From contig NZ_MAPV01000116.1 of assembly GCF_001700505.1 (NCBI RefSeq), forward strand, positions 30,986-94,985: a stretch of 64,000 nt of DNA. The letters run 5' to 3'. Position 1 is the stretch's first letter, and each line of letters starts with the position of its first letter. The stretch is from Streptomyces mutomycini. Lineage in GTDB: Bacteria; Actinomycetota; Actinomycetes; Streptomycetales; Streptomycetaceae. Of the stretch, positions 42,051 to 50,640 are shown piece after piece. Made by a program: the position numbers and the translations under genes. The notes under the pieces are model-generated. The model saw only the letters and a program-made list of their open reading frames with translations. It was not told the DNA's origin and searched no databases.

Positions 42051-42113
42051 AGTTGTCCGAAGGGCGGTCAACTCCATCCGCTATGCGACGAGCTGACCGA
42101 CCTTCGGTCAACT
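42051..42113. promoter_or_regulatory. Spaced inverted repeat between divergent genes
   Basis: AGTTGTCCGAAGG at 42051 and CCTTCGGTCAACT at 42101 are complementary apart from one position, with a 37-nt spacer. They lie between the M4 protease gene and the divergent 88-aa gene; they could bind a dimeric regulator twice or fold as RNA. Confidence 0.45.
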
Positions 42114-42181
42114 GGCCGGATTGCGAGTCTTCTCTTGATCCAGACCACCTCACCGCCCCCCGAACCGGGTGCGGGGGCAGC

Positions 42182-42448
42182 ATGGCTCTCGTGAAGCGTG
42201 TTGCTCTTGCTCCACGTGCGGTGCGGCAGTTGAGGCGCGTCCGCTCGGTGTACGCGGCGGGGATGCTGCTGTCGGCCCTCTCCCTGCTCTCCTTCGCGGG
42301 GTCGGCGACCGGCGGCCGGCGGCCGGTCATCGTAGGCGTCTTCCTCGTGGTGCTCGCCGAGCTCCTACCCCCGACAGCGGTCCAGCTGTGGCGGCACGGT
42401 CGGGCCGAGCACCGCAGCACGGCGAGGAGGCTGACTCCGCTCACCTGA
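42182..42448 (+). CDS. Small two-span membrane protein, copy 2
   Basis: The 88-aa protein (MALVKRVALAPRAVRQLRRV) repeats copy 1 at 33825 in length, order of segments and C-terminal LWRHGR-x-x-x-x-STA-x-x-LTPL. Two hydrophobic spans are at about 24-42 and 50-68. The main differences are in the loop (FAGSATGG in place of YDDPAAGG). GGGGGCAGC lies before the ATG. The stop overlaps that of the convergent CoiA-like gene by eight bases. The function is unknown. Confidence 0.75.
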   Translation: MALVKRVALAPRAVRQLRRVRSVYAAGMLLSALSLLSFAGSATGGRRPVIVGVFLVVLAELLPPTAVQLWRHGRAEHRSTARRLTPLT

Positions 42449-44720
42449 CGGGCGACGGCTGCCGCCCGCCCGCACTGCCGTCGGCCGCAGGCCGGTGAGC
42501 GCGGGCGGCTGCGGCCGGAAGGTCTCCTCTGTCGAGGTTGAACAGCAGCTGCCGGTACAGCGGATGGGGCCCACGGCGTGCGGTGATGACTGCCGACAAC
42601 GGCTGCTCGTCTGCGGGCGTCTCACGGTCCACCTCGACCAGAATGGCCACCTTGTCGTCCGGCAGGAGCTCCGCCAGCGGGGCCTCGAACTTCTGCCCCA
42701 GTTCCACCCACGTGGTGGTGCGCCCCTCCCTGGCGAGGCGTCGCAGCGCGGGGCGCAGGAGGGCCGCGTACGAACGGATGGCTCGGAGCGTGGGCCTTCC
42801 GGCCAGTGCGTCCAAGTGCTCGCGCCAGTGGGCGAGGTGGCGGCGCTCGTGGACGGTGAGTTCCTCCCCCGCCTCCTCGGCCAGCGCTTCCGCCCGCCCT
42901 ATGAGCCGGCGGACATGGTCTTCGGGCAGGTCGTCCCCCTGCCGGTCGAGGTGGTCGACGAGTGCGGTGAGGCGTTCCGCGGTGGCGCAGAGCTCGTCGG
43001 CACGCCGGTCCACCGTCCAGTCGATCAGGTCGTCGACTGACTGGGAGGCAGCGGGACCGAGGGTCATGCCGCCCAGCTGGACCGCGACCTGGTCCACGGC
43101 GTCCACGTCTTCTGCGCGTTGTGCCTCCTGGGCGAGATCCATCAGCGCGTCGTACGCGGCTGCCCGCTCCTGCTCCGTGGCACTCGGCCTGCGAAGAGGC
43201 GGCGAAGGGGGCGGAGGCGGCGAAGGTGTCTCCACCTGCGCGGGAGGCATGGGCCGGTAGGCGTCCCACACCCGTCTCCGTTCCCGCTCGCAGTGCCGGG
43301 TGAGGTCCAGTTCTACGGCGTGGCCGACCGCGTCGAGCACGTCGGCGTAGCAGGGGACCGGCCCGCCGCGCGGCCCGGCGACGAGCGAGACGAGAAACGG
43401 CGTTCCCGGGCCGCGTGGTCGCTCGACCTCCACGAGAAGCTGCTGCCAGCGCTTGGTGTCCGACGGGTCGATCGCCGTCGAGGCGCGCTCTGCCAGCGTC
43501 GCCAGGTCGATGACACCCGCGTGCCGTGCCGTCTCCTCGAGGACGTGGGTGATGGACGTGGTGCGGTCGTCTCCGGCCGTGGCGGGCGCCCCGGAAGCGA
43601 CCGGTGGGGCTTCTTCGGGCCGCGGGTGCCGCGCGGGTACGGCGGAGGCGGGGCTGGGCGGCAGGAGGCGGGACCAGGGCCGCGCCCCCTCGCGTCCCAG
43701 TTCGTGGACACCGTCCGCCTTGATCAGCCACGTCACGTCGTCGGTGCCGGGGAGGTGGCTGAACGACAGCAGCGCTCCCGTCAGCAGGTGGACGCGATCC
43801 GGCTCGGGCGCCGCCGTTTCAGCCGGGAGGGATATCAGGGCGCTCATGGGGGACGAGCCGTAGGGCTGGACGGTGGCGGAGTACAGCCGTCGCCGAGGCT
43901 CCACCTGCTCGTGCGGGACGGCGCCGGTGAACGCCACGGACTTCGGTGCGAGGGGAAAGTCGATGCCGGACGGTGGGCCGGGGCGTGTTCCCGCGTCCGG
44001 CACGGCGGCTTTCGCCTTCACGGGCCGGGCGAGGCCGGGCGTCACCATGCCTTCCGGCGTCAGCGAACACCCCGGCAGGCTAGTCCATTCGACGGGGACG
44101 TCGGGGAACTGCGTGCCGACCTCCACCTCCCTGACCGCCCCAACGGACCGGCACCGGATCCGGAGCGCGTGGCCCTGCCGGTCCATCTGCCAGTTGGCGA
44201 GCATGCTGTCGGGGCCGAACAGCCATTCCACGGCCGCATGGCCGGCACGGAGGCGGGCGTCGTCCGCCTCCCACTCCCTCCGGGTCCTGCGGGCGAGCTG
44301 TACCCTCACCAGCCGTCGTCCTCGATCGAACGACACGTCGACCGAGTCACGGAGCGGCCGGTCCTTGTGCCAGTAGACGGGCCGCGCGTCCGGGTGACCG
44401 TTCGCTTTCAGCCAGTCGGCGAGAGCCCGGCCCATGTAGAGGTGATCGGCACTGGCCTCGTCGTTGACAGTGCGCCGGCACAGCCCGGAAGCGATGTGGG
44501 CGAAGTGGCACTTCTTGTCGCGGTACTTACGAGCGGAGAGCTTCCGGCCGCATCCTCCGAGGAGGAGTCCGCAGTAGAAGTCCCGAGCGGGATGGAGGCG
44601 GATGAACTTCTCGTACTCCTCCGCCTCCATCGGCAGGTACACGGGCCTGTCCGCCCCCGGTGAGCCGGAGACCGCTGTCTGCACTTTCCGGGTGTCCTGG
44701 TCATCGAGCTGCTGAGACAC
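42441..44720 (-). CDS. CoiA-like protein with zinc-ribbon N-terminus
   Basis: The 759-aa protein starts with a short Gln/Asp-rich stretch and then FYCGLLLGGCGRKLSARKYR-DKKCHFAH, followed by CRRTVNDEASADHLYMGRAL. The Cys/His pattern and the KKxHFAH string match the N-terminus of competence-CoiA-like proteins, in which a nuclease-like fold follows; DWLKANGHPDARPVYWHKDR would be part of it. The second half is helical and acidic (QERAAAYDALMDLAQEAQRA, DHVRRLIGRAEALAEEAGEE) with a C-terminal VELGQKFEAPLAELLPDDKV. GTG 44720 is favoured by GGGAG seven bases upstream; ATG 44810 is an alternative. A DNA-processing or defence role is inferred from the N-terminus only. Confidence 0.68.
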   Translation of the reverse strand: MSQQLDDQDTRKVQTAVSGSPGADRPVYLPMEAEEYEKFIRLHPARDFYCGLLLGGCGRKLSARKYRDKKCHFAHIASGLCRRTVNDEASADHLYMGRALADWLKANGHPDARPVYWHKDRPLRDSVDVSFDRGRRLVRVQLARRTRREWEADDARLRAGHAAVEWLFGPDSMLANWQMDRQGHALRIRCRSVGAVREVEVGTQFPDVPVEWTSLPGCSLTPEGMVTPGLARPVKAKAAVPDAGTRPGPPSGIDFPLAPKSVAFTGAVPHEQVEPRRRLYSATVQPYGSSPMSALISLPAETAAPEPDRVHLLTGALLSFSHLPGTDDVTWLIKADGVHELGREGARPWSRLLPPSPASAVPARHPRPEEAPPVASGAPATAGDDRTTSITHVLEETARHAGVIDLATLAERASTAIDPSDTKRWQQLLVEVERPRGPGTPFLVSLVAGPRGGPVPCYADVLDAVGHAVELDLTRHCERERRRVWDAYRPMPPAQVETPSPPPPPSPPLRRPSATEQERAAAYDALMDLAQEAQRAEDVDAVDQVAVQLGGMTLGPAASQSVDDLIDWTVDRRADELCATAERLTALVDHLDRQGDDLPEDHVRRLIGRAEALAEEAGEELTVHERRHLAHWREHLDALAGRPTLRAIRSYAALLRPALRRLAREGRTTTWVELGQKFEAPLAELLPDDKVAILVEVDRETPADEQPLSAVITARRGPHPLYRQLLFNLDRGDLPAAAARAHRPAADGSAGGRQPSPVR

Positions 44721-44930
44721 TGACAACTCCCGGTCGTCGGGCGGGTGCGATCCGGTCGCACGGTGGCAGGGGCCCCCGGTACCTGGACGAGTCCGGCTTC
44801 GGGTGGACATGACGATGTTAAGGCGGGCCGTTCCGGCCTTCCAAGGTGCTCGTGCCGTACGTACCGGGGGACGGATCCGGTCCGCGGAGGAGCGTGTCCC
44901 CACGCATCGCGGGCCATGCCGCTCCTGTCG

Positions 44931-45590
44931 TCAGCCTCTCGTCGCGCGCCCGGGGTGCACGCCGTCGACTACGGTGAGGAACAGCACGAGGTCGGCCCGT
45001 TCACGCACGCCCAGGCCTTCCGTGCCGAGGCGTTCACCGGCCTCGCGCCGGACACGGCTCAGGTAGCCGGTGTGCTCGAGGTGCCGCCAGAGCAGACGGA
45101 ACGCCTGCTGGTGGTCGTAGAGGGTGGTCTCGTACGAGCGCGAGGTGACGTGGCGCGTCTGGATCCTCATCGGGGCGCCGGTGATCGCGGCGGGCGACGT
45201 GCTCGTACAGGCGGTCGCGGGGGCAAGGTCTTCGACCGGACCTTCGCCGACAACATGGCCGACCAGATCGAGACGAACCGCCGCCATAGGGTGCCAGTAC
45301 TTCGGCCCCGACAAGAGCTTCCGGTCCAACCTGCTCAGGGCCTGCGTCGTCTCACGGACCTGCGACAGATCCACGTTCGTCATGTCGTTCAGATCGACGT
45401 TCAGCCGCTTCATCGTCTCCGGGAGGTAACCGTACGTCTCCAGGAACGTGTCGCCAAAACCTCGGGCTGGAACTGGAGCGTGACGCCCAAACCAGCGACG
45501 TACGGGGAAGGGTAGAGCACCGTCGAGGTCGCCCTGACTGGCGTGTGGGTGAGGCACGTAGGAGCCTGGGACAGGGGACATTTCACACAA
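44931..45590 (-). CDS. Hypothetical protein upstream of CoiA-like gene
   Basis: The 219-aa frame has FGDTFLETYGYLPETMKRLN, NVDLSQVRETTQALSRLDRK, and a C-terminal helical part YDHQQAFRLLWRHLEHTGYL. No family is recognised and the middle (TACTSTSPAAITGAPMRIQT) reads less like a folded protein, so a local frame problem cannot be excluded. It shares strand with the CoiA-like gene 210 bp downstream. Its start near 45590 faces the divergent 45601 gene closely, leaving little room for promoters; a later start is likely. Confidence 0.45.
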   Translation of the reverse strand: MCEMSPVPGSYVPHPHASQGDLDGALPFPVRRWFGRHAPVPARGFGDTFLETYGYLPETMKRLNVDLNDMTNVDLSQVRETTQALSRLDRKLLSGPKYWHPMAAVRLDLVGHVVGEGPVEDLAPATACTSTSPAAITGAPMRIQTRHVTSRSYETTLYDHQQAFRLLWRHLEHTGYLSRVRREAGERLGTEGLGVRERADLVLFLTVVDGVHPGRATRG

Positions 45591-45600
45591 GGAGATGGCC

Positions 45601-45903
45601 GTGACCGCTGCTGACTACGACACCAAGCGGGACACCGAGTTCCTCGCCGAAATCGCGGAGGTATTCAGGAAGCATCCCGAAGCCGCCAGAAAGTACGGCC
45701 TGGCGAGCTTCACGCTTGAGCGCAAGATGGGAGTCGACTACACCCAGAAATACGGAGTCTCCCGGATCGAGGGCGACCGGATCATCACCGAGTTCCGTCT
45801 TCGGGAGAAGATTCCTCCGGAGGCCCGAATGCGGATCTGCGTCAAGTACGAGCTGCACGGGCAGGACCTCGAGTGCGTGCATTGGGAGGAAGCGCAGGAG
45901 TGA
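45601..45903 (+). CDS. Small conserved hypothetical protein
   Basis: The 100-aa protein starts at a GTG six bases after AAGGAG (the ATG at 45595 sits too close to that site). It contains TKRDTEFLAEIAEVFRKHPE, GLASFTLERKMGVDYTQKYG and ICVKYELHGQDLECVHWEEA. It is cytoplasmic and balanced in charge; the family is not recognised. It is the last convincing gene before a 760-bp decayed stretch. Confidence 0.7.
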   Translation: MTAADYDTKRDTEFLAEIAEVFRKHPEAARKYGLASFTLERKMGVDYTQKYGVSRIEGDRIITEFRLREKIPPEARMRICVKYELHGQDLECVHWEEAQE

Positions 45904-46033
45904 CCGCCACAGCTGGACGGGCCACGTTTCCCCCCTCAGCGCCCTTGGCGTAGGGCGCGGGCCATTCAGGTGCGGTGCCGCGCGGGCATCGAGCAAGCAC
46001 AGGCCACGTACAGTGCGGCACTGGACGCGGTGA

Positions 46034-46270
46034 GCGCTCAAGCGGCGGCATCTCGCGGCGCGGCACCCGGAGAGAGACGCTTATGCAGCCTTTCTGCTAG
46101 CGGATCAACAGGCCCGCGTGGCTGCCGCCAACCGGTACGGCGAGAAGAGATGCGAGTGGGTCGGCCCAGGGATCTTCGGCGGGTCCCTCACAGCAGGCCA
46201 CATGAGCACCGCCGATGCTTCTGTGCTGTCCCACCCCCGGAGCGGACCCATGAGCACAAGTCACGGGTGA
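46034..46270 (+). pseudogene. 3'-terminal remnant of a lost gene
   Basis: An open frame without a plausible start reads RRHLAARHPERDAYAAFLLA, then DQQARVAAANRYGEKRCEWV and ends GPMSTSHG. The amino-acid text looks genuine. A stop directly upstream and an out-of-frame continuation toward 45970 suggest a frameshifted or truncated gene. Family unknown. Confidence 0.35.
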
Positions 46271-46666
46271 GAGTACCTTTCTGACAGCTAGTGCCTGATT
46301 TCCCGCTCTGCCACTTCCAGATGCCCGAGGTCGAGGGCCATCGCAGCACGCCCGGCGACGTAGAAGACGTCCTGGCGGATCTGACAGTCCGCCGCTGGGT
46401 GGCGGCACAAAGCTCAGGAACCGCACCTCGAGACTGAGCTCGATGCGGCCCATCTCGTCCCGGACGTGGACAGGGAGTGCGGCGTGCCGGAGATTCTTGG
46501 CGTAGTCACGCGTCTACCGGTCGGCCTCGTCAGGCCGACCTTCCACAGGACGACAGGGGTGATCAGCCCACTCCGTGTCAGCCCACCGAACGAGTTCGTT
46601 CAGACACTCCGAGGCGGCTTCCACATCCGCGAGAGTAATTGTCAAAACTTGTGGATCGGGTAGGAA
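46271..46666. other. Decayed intergenic DNA
   Basis: A short minus-strand stretch (CQIRQDVFYVAGRAAMALDL) near 46310-46400 looks like the C-terminal end of a lost gene. Otherwise no gene, hairpin or repeat was recognised. Confidence 0.35.
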
Positions 46667-47329
46667 TCAAGGCCACAGCATCTGCTTGGTCCACCCGTCC
46701 GCTGAAGACAGGTAGACGAGCCGGGTGTGGCGGCGCTGCTTGTCGCCCTGCCAGAACTCCACCGACTCGGGACGCACTGAATACAGCGTCCAACCTGGTG
46801 CCACGAGGTCCGGCACGCTCTTGATCCGCGTGAGCGATGCCTCCACCTGCGCATCCCTCTCGGCCAGATCCGCGAGCGGTTGCGATTGCCGACCGAGCAG
46901 GGCTTCTGCTCGTGCCCCCACACCGCGGGCGAGGAAGTCCGCAGCGCACAGTTCAGGGGTCTCTCGCACAACCGGTCCGCGCACTCGAACCTGGCGGGCG
47001 AGCGGTGCCCAGTAGAAGGTCAGCGCCGCATAGGGGCGGACAGAGAGGTCGTGGCCCTTGAGGCTGCTCGCGTCCGAGGCGAACTGCCAGCCCTCGGGGC
47101 TCACGTCCTTGAGGATGAGTACGCGGGCGGTCGGATCACCGCTGGCGTCCGCCGTGGCCAGCGTCATGGCGTGCGGCTCCTGCACCCCGACGCTCAACGC
47201 TTTGAGCAACCACTCGGTGAACAACTCGAACGGTGTGTCCGGCGCAATCGATGGGTCGAACCCGGGAAGCTCGCCGGCGAAGACCTCAATGTTCCGCAGC
47301 GTCTGACGCAGGTTGGCCGCACCGGTCAC
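46667..47329 (-). CDS. pdxH: Pyridoxamine 5'-phosphate oxidase-like flavoprotein
   Basis: The 220-aa protein shows the PdxH split-barrel order: PHAMTLATADASGDPTARVL, ILKDVSPEGWQFASDASSLK (FMN site), ALTFYWAPLARQVRVRGPVV, RGVGARAEALLGRQSQPL and the C-terminal ESVEFWQGDKQRRHTRLVYL. The R-x-x-x-x-W-x-x-x-x-L dimer end of classical PdxH is altered to DGWTKQMLWP, so it may use another pyridoxal or flavin-linked substrate. GTG 47329 follows GAGGGAGTGGAAC. It is a lone metabolic gene next to IS remnants. The gene symbol is given for family membership. Confidence 0.82.
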   Translation of the reverse strand: MTGAANLRQTLRNIEVFAGELPGFDPSIAPDTPFELFTEWLLKALSVGVQEPHAMTLATADASGDPTARVLILKDVSPEGWQFASDASSLKGHDLSVRPYAALTFYWAPLARQVRVRGPVVRETPELCAADFLARGVGARAEALLGRQSQPLADLAERDAQVEASLTRIKSVPDLVAPGWTLYSVRPESVEFWQGDKQRRHTRLVYLSSADGWTKQMLWP

Positions 47330-47408
47330 GTTCCACTCCCTCAGTCGTGAACACTCAAGTCGAACTGAACCTATCAACCTGCACCATTCACAAGCTGATT
47401 GAGGTTGA

Positions 47409-48165
47409 TCAGGCTGCTGCAGCCCCAGGGCGTTCGACGAGGTGGCCGATTTCGAAGCGCGCGCCCGCGCGGACGAGGGCGACGAGGCGGGATCCGGTGA
47501 CCGCGCGCCAGCGGTCCTGGGCGGACTCGACGAGCTTGAACACCATCGCAAGGGCCGCGGCCGGACTGCCGGCGCCGCGGGTGACCTTGGTTCGGAGCTT
47601 GACGGTGGAGAACGTCGACTCGATGGGATTCGTGGTCCGCAGGTGGATCCAGTGCTCGGCCGGGAAGTCGTAGAACGCCAGCAGTTCCTCCCGGTCGTCG
47701 GTGGTCTTGGCGACGGCCTTGGGGAACTTGGCGCCGCAGGTCTTCGCGAACGCCTCGATCGCTTTCTCGGCGTGCGCGCGGTCCTCGGCGTTGTAGATCT
47801 CCTGCATCGCCTTCGTCGCGCCCGGCTGTGCGGACTTCGGCAGGGCGTTCGTGACATTCCGGTCCTTGTGGACCGAGCACCGCTGGTGGCGGGCAGCCGG
47901 GAACACCTCGGCGAGGGCCTTCCACAGGCCCAACGTGCCGTCGCCGACGACCAGCTCGGGATCGCGCATGCCGCGCCGGCGGCAGTCGCGCAGCAGGTCG
48001 GCCCACGACTCGGTCGACTCACGCAGCCCCTCGGCCAACGCGATCAGCTCCTTGGTGCCGTCCAGGCGCACACCCGTCAGCACCAAGACGCAGGAGTGCG
48101 CCTGCCCGAGCCGGACTTTGGGGTGCACCCCGTCCGCCCACACGTACACGTAGTCGCTGTCGGAG
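47409..48165 (-). pseudogene. IS256-family (mutator) transposase, N-terminus lost
   Basis: From about DYVYVWADGVHPKVRLGQAH the frame follows mutator-type transposases: GTKELIALAEGLRESTESWA, RRRGMRDPELVVGDGTLGLW (second Asp), LAFYDFPAEHWIHLRTTNPI-ES (catalytic Glu) and RWRAVTGSRLVALVRAGARF, ending near the normal C-terminus. About 140 N-terminal residues with DNA-binding HTH are missing. The broken end lies inside a plus-strand gene fragment. Confidence 0.9.
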
Positions 48166-48417
48166 AGCGGCGAGCTGCCACAGCAGCTGACCAGCAGCAC
48201 CGCCCCTGCAGCGGCCGTCACCAGGGGGCGCCGCCTGCCGGCGGAGTGCACCGAGTGCGGCCGTCCCGGCGCGCCCGAAGCACTGCCCGACGGCCTGTGC
48301 CGGGCCTGCCGCACCGCAGCATCGGACACCACTCCGGCAGCACCCGCCGCTCCGTCGGCCGAACGCGATGTCCACGCGCTGGTCAGCCAACTCCGCGAGC
48401 TGACACGACTGCCCTGA
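48154..48417 (+). pseudogene. C-terminal fragment with zinc-ribbon, cut by IS256
   Basis: An open frame without a start contains RRLPAECTECGRPGAPEALP and DGLCRACR, a C-x2-C ... C-x2-C ribbon, then an Ala/Pro linker and RDVHALVSQLRELTRLP. It begins inside the IS256 remnant's broken end. The gene that contributed it, likely a DNA-binding or plasmid-type regulator, has lost its N-terminal part. Confidence 0.5.
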
Positions 48418-48458
48418 CCACAGCACCCCTCGCAGACGACAGACGGCAGACGGGGACC

Positions 48459-48839
48459 TCAGAGGCCCCCCAGCTCGGCTGCGAGGTCCGGATCGCGCAT
48501 GCCGGGGAAGGCGTAGCCGTCGGTCTCGTCCCATGGAACGTCGAGGTCGTCCATGTGCACGTGCCACTCCGCTCCTGGCAGAGCACGGCGCAACTCGGAC
48601 ACCGAGCCCAGCACCTGGTCGAGCACCGGCAGCACCCGGCCAGGATCGAGCGGCAGCTTGGTGGACCCGGCAACGACCTCGTCCGGTCGGCTGTCCTCGC
48701 TGTCGTAGAGGTACAGGCTTTCCTGGTCCTCGTACGGGAAGGACGCCATATGGCCGGCGACGATTCGCTCGACAGAGGCCGTCTCGGCATCCGTGAGCGG
48801 CGTGGCCCGGCTCGCGCAGTAGTAGAGGGAGACGCTCAT
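48459..48839 (-). CDS. Hypothetical protein
   Basis: The 126-aa protein starts MSVSLYYCASRATPLTDAET and contains SLYLYDSEDSRPDEVVAGST, RVLPVLDQVLGSVSELRRAL and EWHVHMDDLDVPWDETDGYA. It is acidic and small, like many immunity or partner proteins, but no family is recognised. The start has a weak upstream site. It diverges from the AraC-type gene by 69 bp. Confidence 0.65.
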   Translation of the reverse strand: MSVSLYYCASRATPLTDAETASVERIVAGHMASFPYEDQESLYLYDSEDSRPDEVVAGSTKLPLDPGRVLPVLDQVLGSVSELRRALPGAEWHVHMDDLDVPWDETDGYAFPGMRDPDLAAELGGL

Positions 48840-48908
48840 GACCCGAGCGTACTGAGGGGGTATGACAGAGCCGTTCGGCACCGGACCGTTCTGTGGTGGG
48901 ATGGCGCT

Positions 48909-49301
48909 GTGAGCCGCACCGTGGAAGAGACCAACCGCCGCATGCTCCGGGCGCGGGACGCGATGGACCGTGCGTACGCGCAGCCTCTGGATGTGCCCGC
49001 CCTGGCCCGGATCGCCCATGTCTCCCCGGCGCACTTCGCCCGCACCTTCCGCGCCACGTTCGGGGAGACGCCGCACCGCTATCTGCAGCGGCGCCGTGTG
49101 GAGCGGGCGATGTTCCTGCTGCGGGAGACCGGTCGCAGTGTCACGGACATCTGTTACGAGGTCGGCTTCGGCAGCACCGGCACCTTCAGCCGCACGTTCC
49201 GCGACATCGTCGGCCGGTCGCCGAGGACGTACCGCAAGGAGACGGCGGCCGTGAACGTACCCACGTGCTTCACGAAAGCGTGGACGCGGCCGACCGCCTG
49301 A
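48909..49301 (+). CDS. Short AraC-family regulator
   Basis: The 130-aa protein is little more than the double HTH: PLDVPALARIAHVSPAHFAR, FGETPHRYLQRRRVERAMFL and SVTDICYEVGFGSTGTFSRT with GRSPRTYR at the end. It lacks a ligand-binding domain, so activity may depend on level alone or on a partner. GTG 48909 follows GGTGGGA. A VOC gene follows after 79 bp; AraC-VOC pairs of this kind are common in streptomycetes and suggest the VOC gene is the target. Confidence 0.9.
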   Translation: MSRTVEETNRRMLRARDAMDRAYAQPLDVPALARIAHVSPAHFARTFRATFGETPHRYLQRRRVERAMFLLRETGRSVTDICYEVGFGSTGTFSRTFRDIVGRSPRTYRKETAAVNVPTCFTKAWTRPTA

Positions 49302-49380
49302 GCGCCTCCGCGGTCACTTCGTACGGGTCGCCGGCTGAGCAGTTTCGGATAAGTTTTCACCGGGCCCGCGGACTAGCGTG

Positions 49381-49797
49381 ATGCACATGTTCAACGCAAT
49401 CACGCACTCACAGATCTACGTCCTCGACCAGGACCAGGCCCTCGACTTCTACGTCGGCAAGCTCGGCCTGGAGGTCAACGCCGATGTCGACATGGGCTTC
49501 ATGCGCTGGCTCACGGTCAGCGTCCCCGGCCATCCCGACCGCCAGGTACTGCTGGAGAAGCCGGGTCCACCGGCGATGTCCGAGGAGACGGCCGAGCAGG
49601 TCCGCGAACTGGTGACGAAGGGCGCGCTGGGCAGCGCGCTCATCCTCTCCACGGACGACTGCCGCAAGACGTACGAGACCTTGCTGGCGCGGGGCGTGGA
49701 GTTCACCGATGAGCCGACGGAGCGCCCGTACGGAATCGACTGCGGCCTGCGCGACCCCTTCGGCAACCACCTCCGCTTCACCCAGCTGAAGGGCTGA
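49381..49797 (+). CDS. VOC-family protein paired with AraC regulator
   Basis: The 138-aa protein has the full VOC layout: ITHSQIYVLDQDQALDFYVG, GLEVNADVDMGFMRWLTVSV, VLLEKPGPP, CRKTYETLLARGVEFTDEPT and GLRDPFGNHLRFTQLKG. Metal-ligand positions include His9 and the Glu or Gln in the second half; the terminal E is replaced by R in LRFTQ, so metal use is unsure. Codons GTG ATG ... ATG give three possible starts; ATG 49381 was used. The substrate is unknown; related proteins include bleomycin-resistance-like and dioxygenase-like members. Confidence 0.85.
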   Translation: MHMFNAITHSQIYVLDQDQALDFYVGKLGLEVNADVDMGFMRWLTVSVPGHPDRQVLLEKPGPPAMSEETAEQVRELVTKGALGSALILSTDDCRKTYETLLARGVEFTDEPTERPYGIDCGLRDPFGNHLRFTQLKG

Positions 49798-50048
49798 GAA
49801 CCGGGGGCGCGGGTGCCTGGATCGCGCTGGTGGTCCAGGCACCGGCACCGCTCGTTCCCGCCCCGGTCGGGTCGGTCGCCGCCGGCTGCTCCTCCTGCGT
49901 ACAAGCCTGCGCACGCCACGTACGGCAGCCTTGCGACAGCGCGTAACCCCTGGTCACGTTCAGCCACGATGCGTCAGCGTTGAGGCATGATCAGCAAACA
50001 GCCACCCCTCCCCGTGCGCCCCGCACGCACCGCACAATCCCGCTTTCC

Positions 50049-50383
50049 GTGGCACCACTTCACGATGCGCTTCAGCTCGACACCACGCGGCGCCTGACCG
50101 GCGAGCGCCTCGACGCCTGGGGCATCCCGTACGGGAGCGAGTCGCACGACACCAGGACTTCTATCTGAAGCCCGGGGAGGCCTTCACGGTCGCGCCGGAA
50201 GCCGAGGGGATCGATGTCTGGTTCTCCACCCTTGTCCGGGAGGGAGGCATCACGGTGTGGCCTTATGAGGACGGCCACCCGACCAGGATTGTGCTGGAGT
50301 ACACAGTGACTGACGCCAACGGAACCCGGCTGGAGTGTGGTCAGCAAAGGCCCCTGAAGCCGCCCGGCTCTGAACGTGGCTGA
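50049..50383 (+). pseudogene. Frameshifted small gene
   Basis: VAPLHDALQLDTTRRLTGER, then LDAWGIPYGSESHDT, lies in one frame to about 50150. The text continues in another frame as DFYLKPGEAFTVAPEAEGID, FSTLVREGGITVWPYEDGHP and ends at 50383. A one-base change near 50150 would give a protein of about 110 residues. It borders an IS remnant. Family unknown. Confidence 0.55.
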
Positions 50384-50402
50384 GCTGGGTTGACCCTATC
50401 GG

Positions 50403-50640
50403 TCACTGGGTCAGGGCAATGTTCTGCAACTGGGCGATGCCCAGCATGGCGAGGTGGACGCCGTCGCCTCTGAGGCGGCAGTCACGGAGAATCTTCCACG
50501 CCTGCATACGGGCGAAGACGTGCTCGACGCGGGCTCGGACCTGCCTGTGAGACCTGTTGTGTTCTTCCTCCCAGGGCGTGAGTTCGGCCTGCCCGCGCTC
50601 GCGCCGGTGGGGCAGGGCTTCGGCGTAGTTGCGGTTTGAG
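50403..50640 (-). pseudogene. IS5-type transposase C-terminal fragment
   Basis: The minus frame reads RNYAEALPHRRERGQAELTP, WEEEHNRSHRQVRARVEHVF, ARMQAWKILRDCRLRGDGVH and LAMLGIAQLQNIALTQ stop, matching the end of an IS5-group transposase including the conserved Glu in RARVEHVF. The N-terminal two thirds are absent. Confidence 0.88.

Noticed and set aside
44931..45590. Plus-strand frame over the minus-strand hypothetical gene
   Set aside because: The minus frame has more folded-looking text and fits the direction of the CoiA-like gene; neither is certain.
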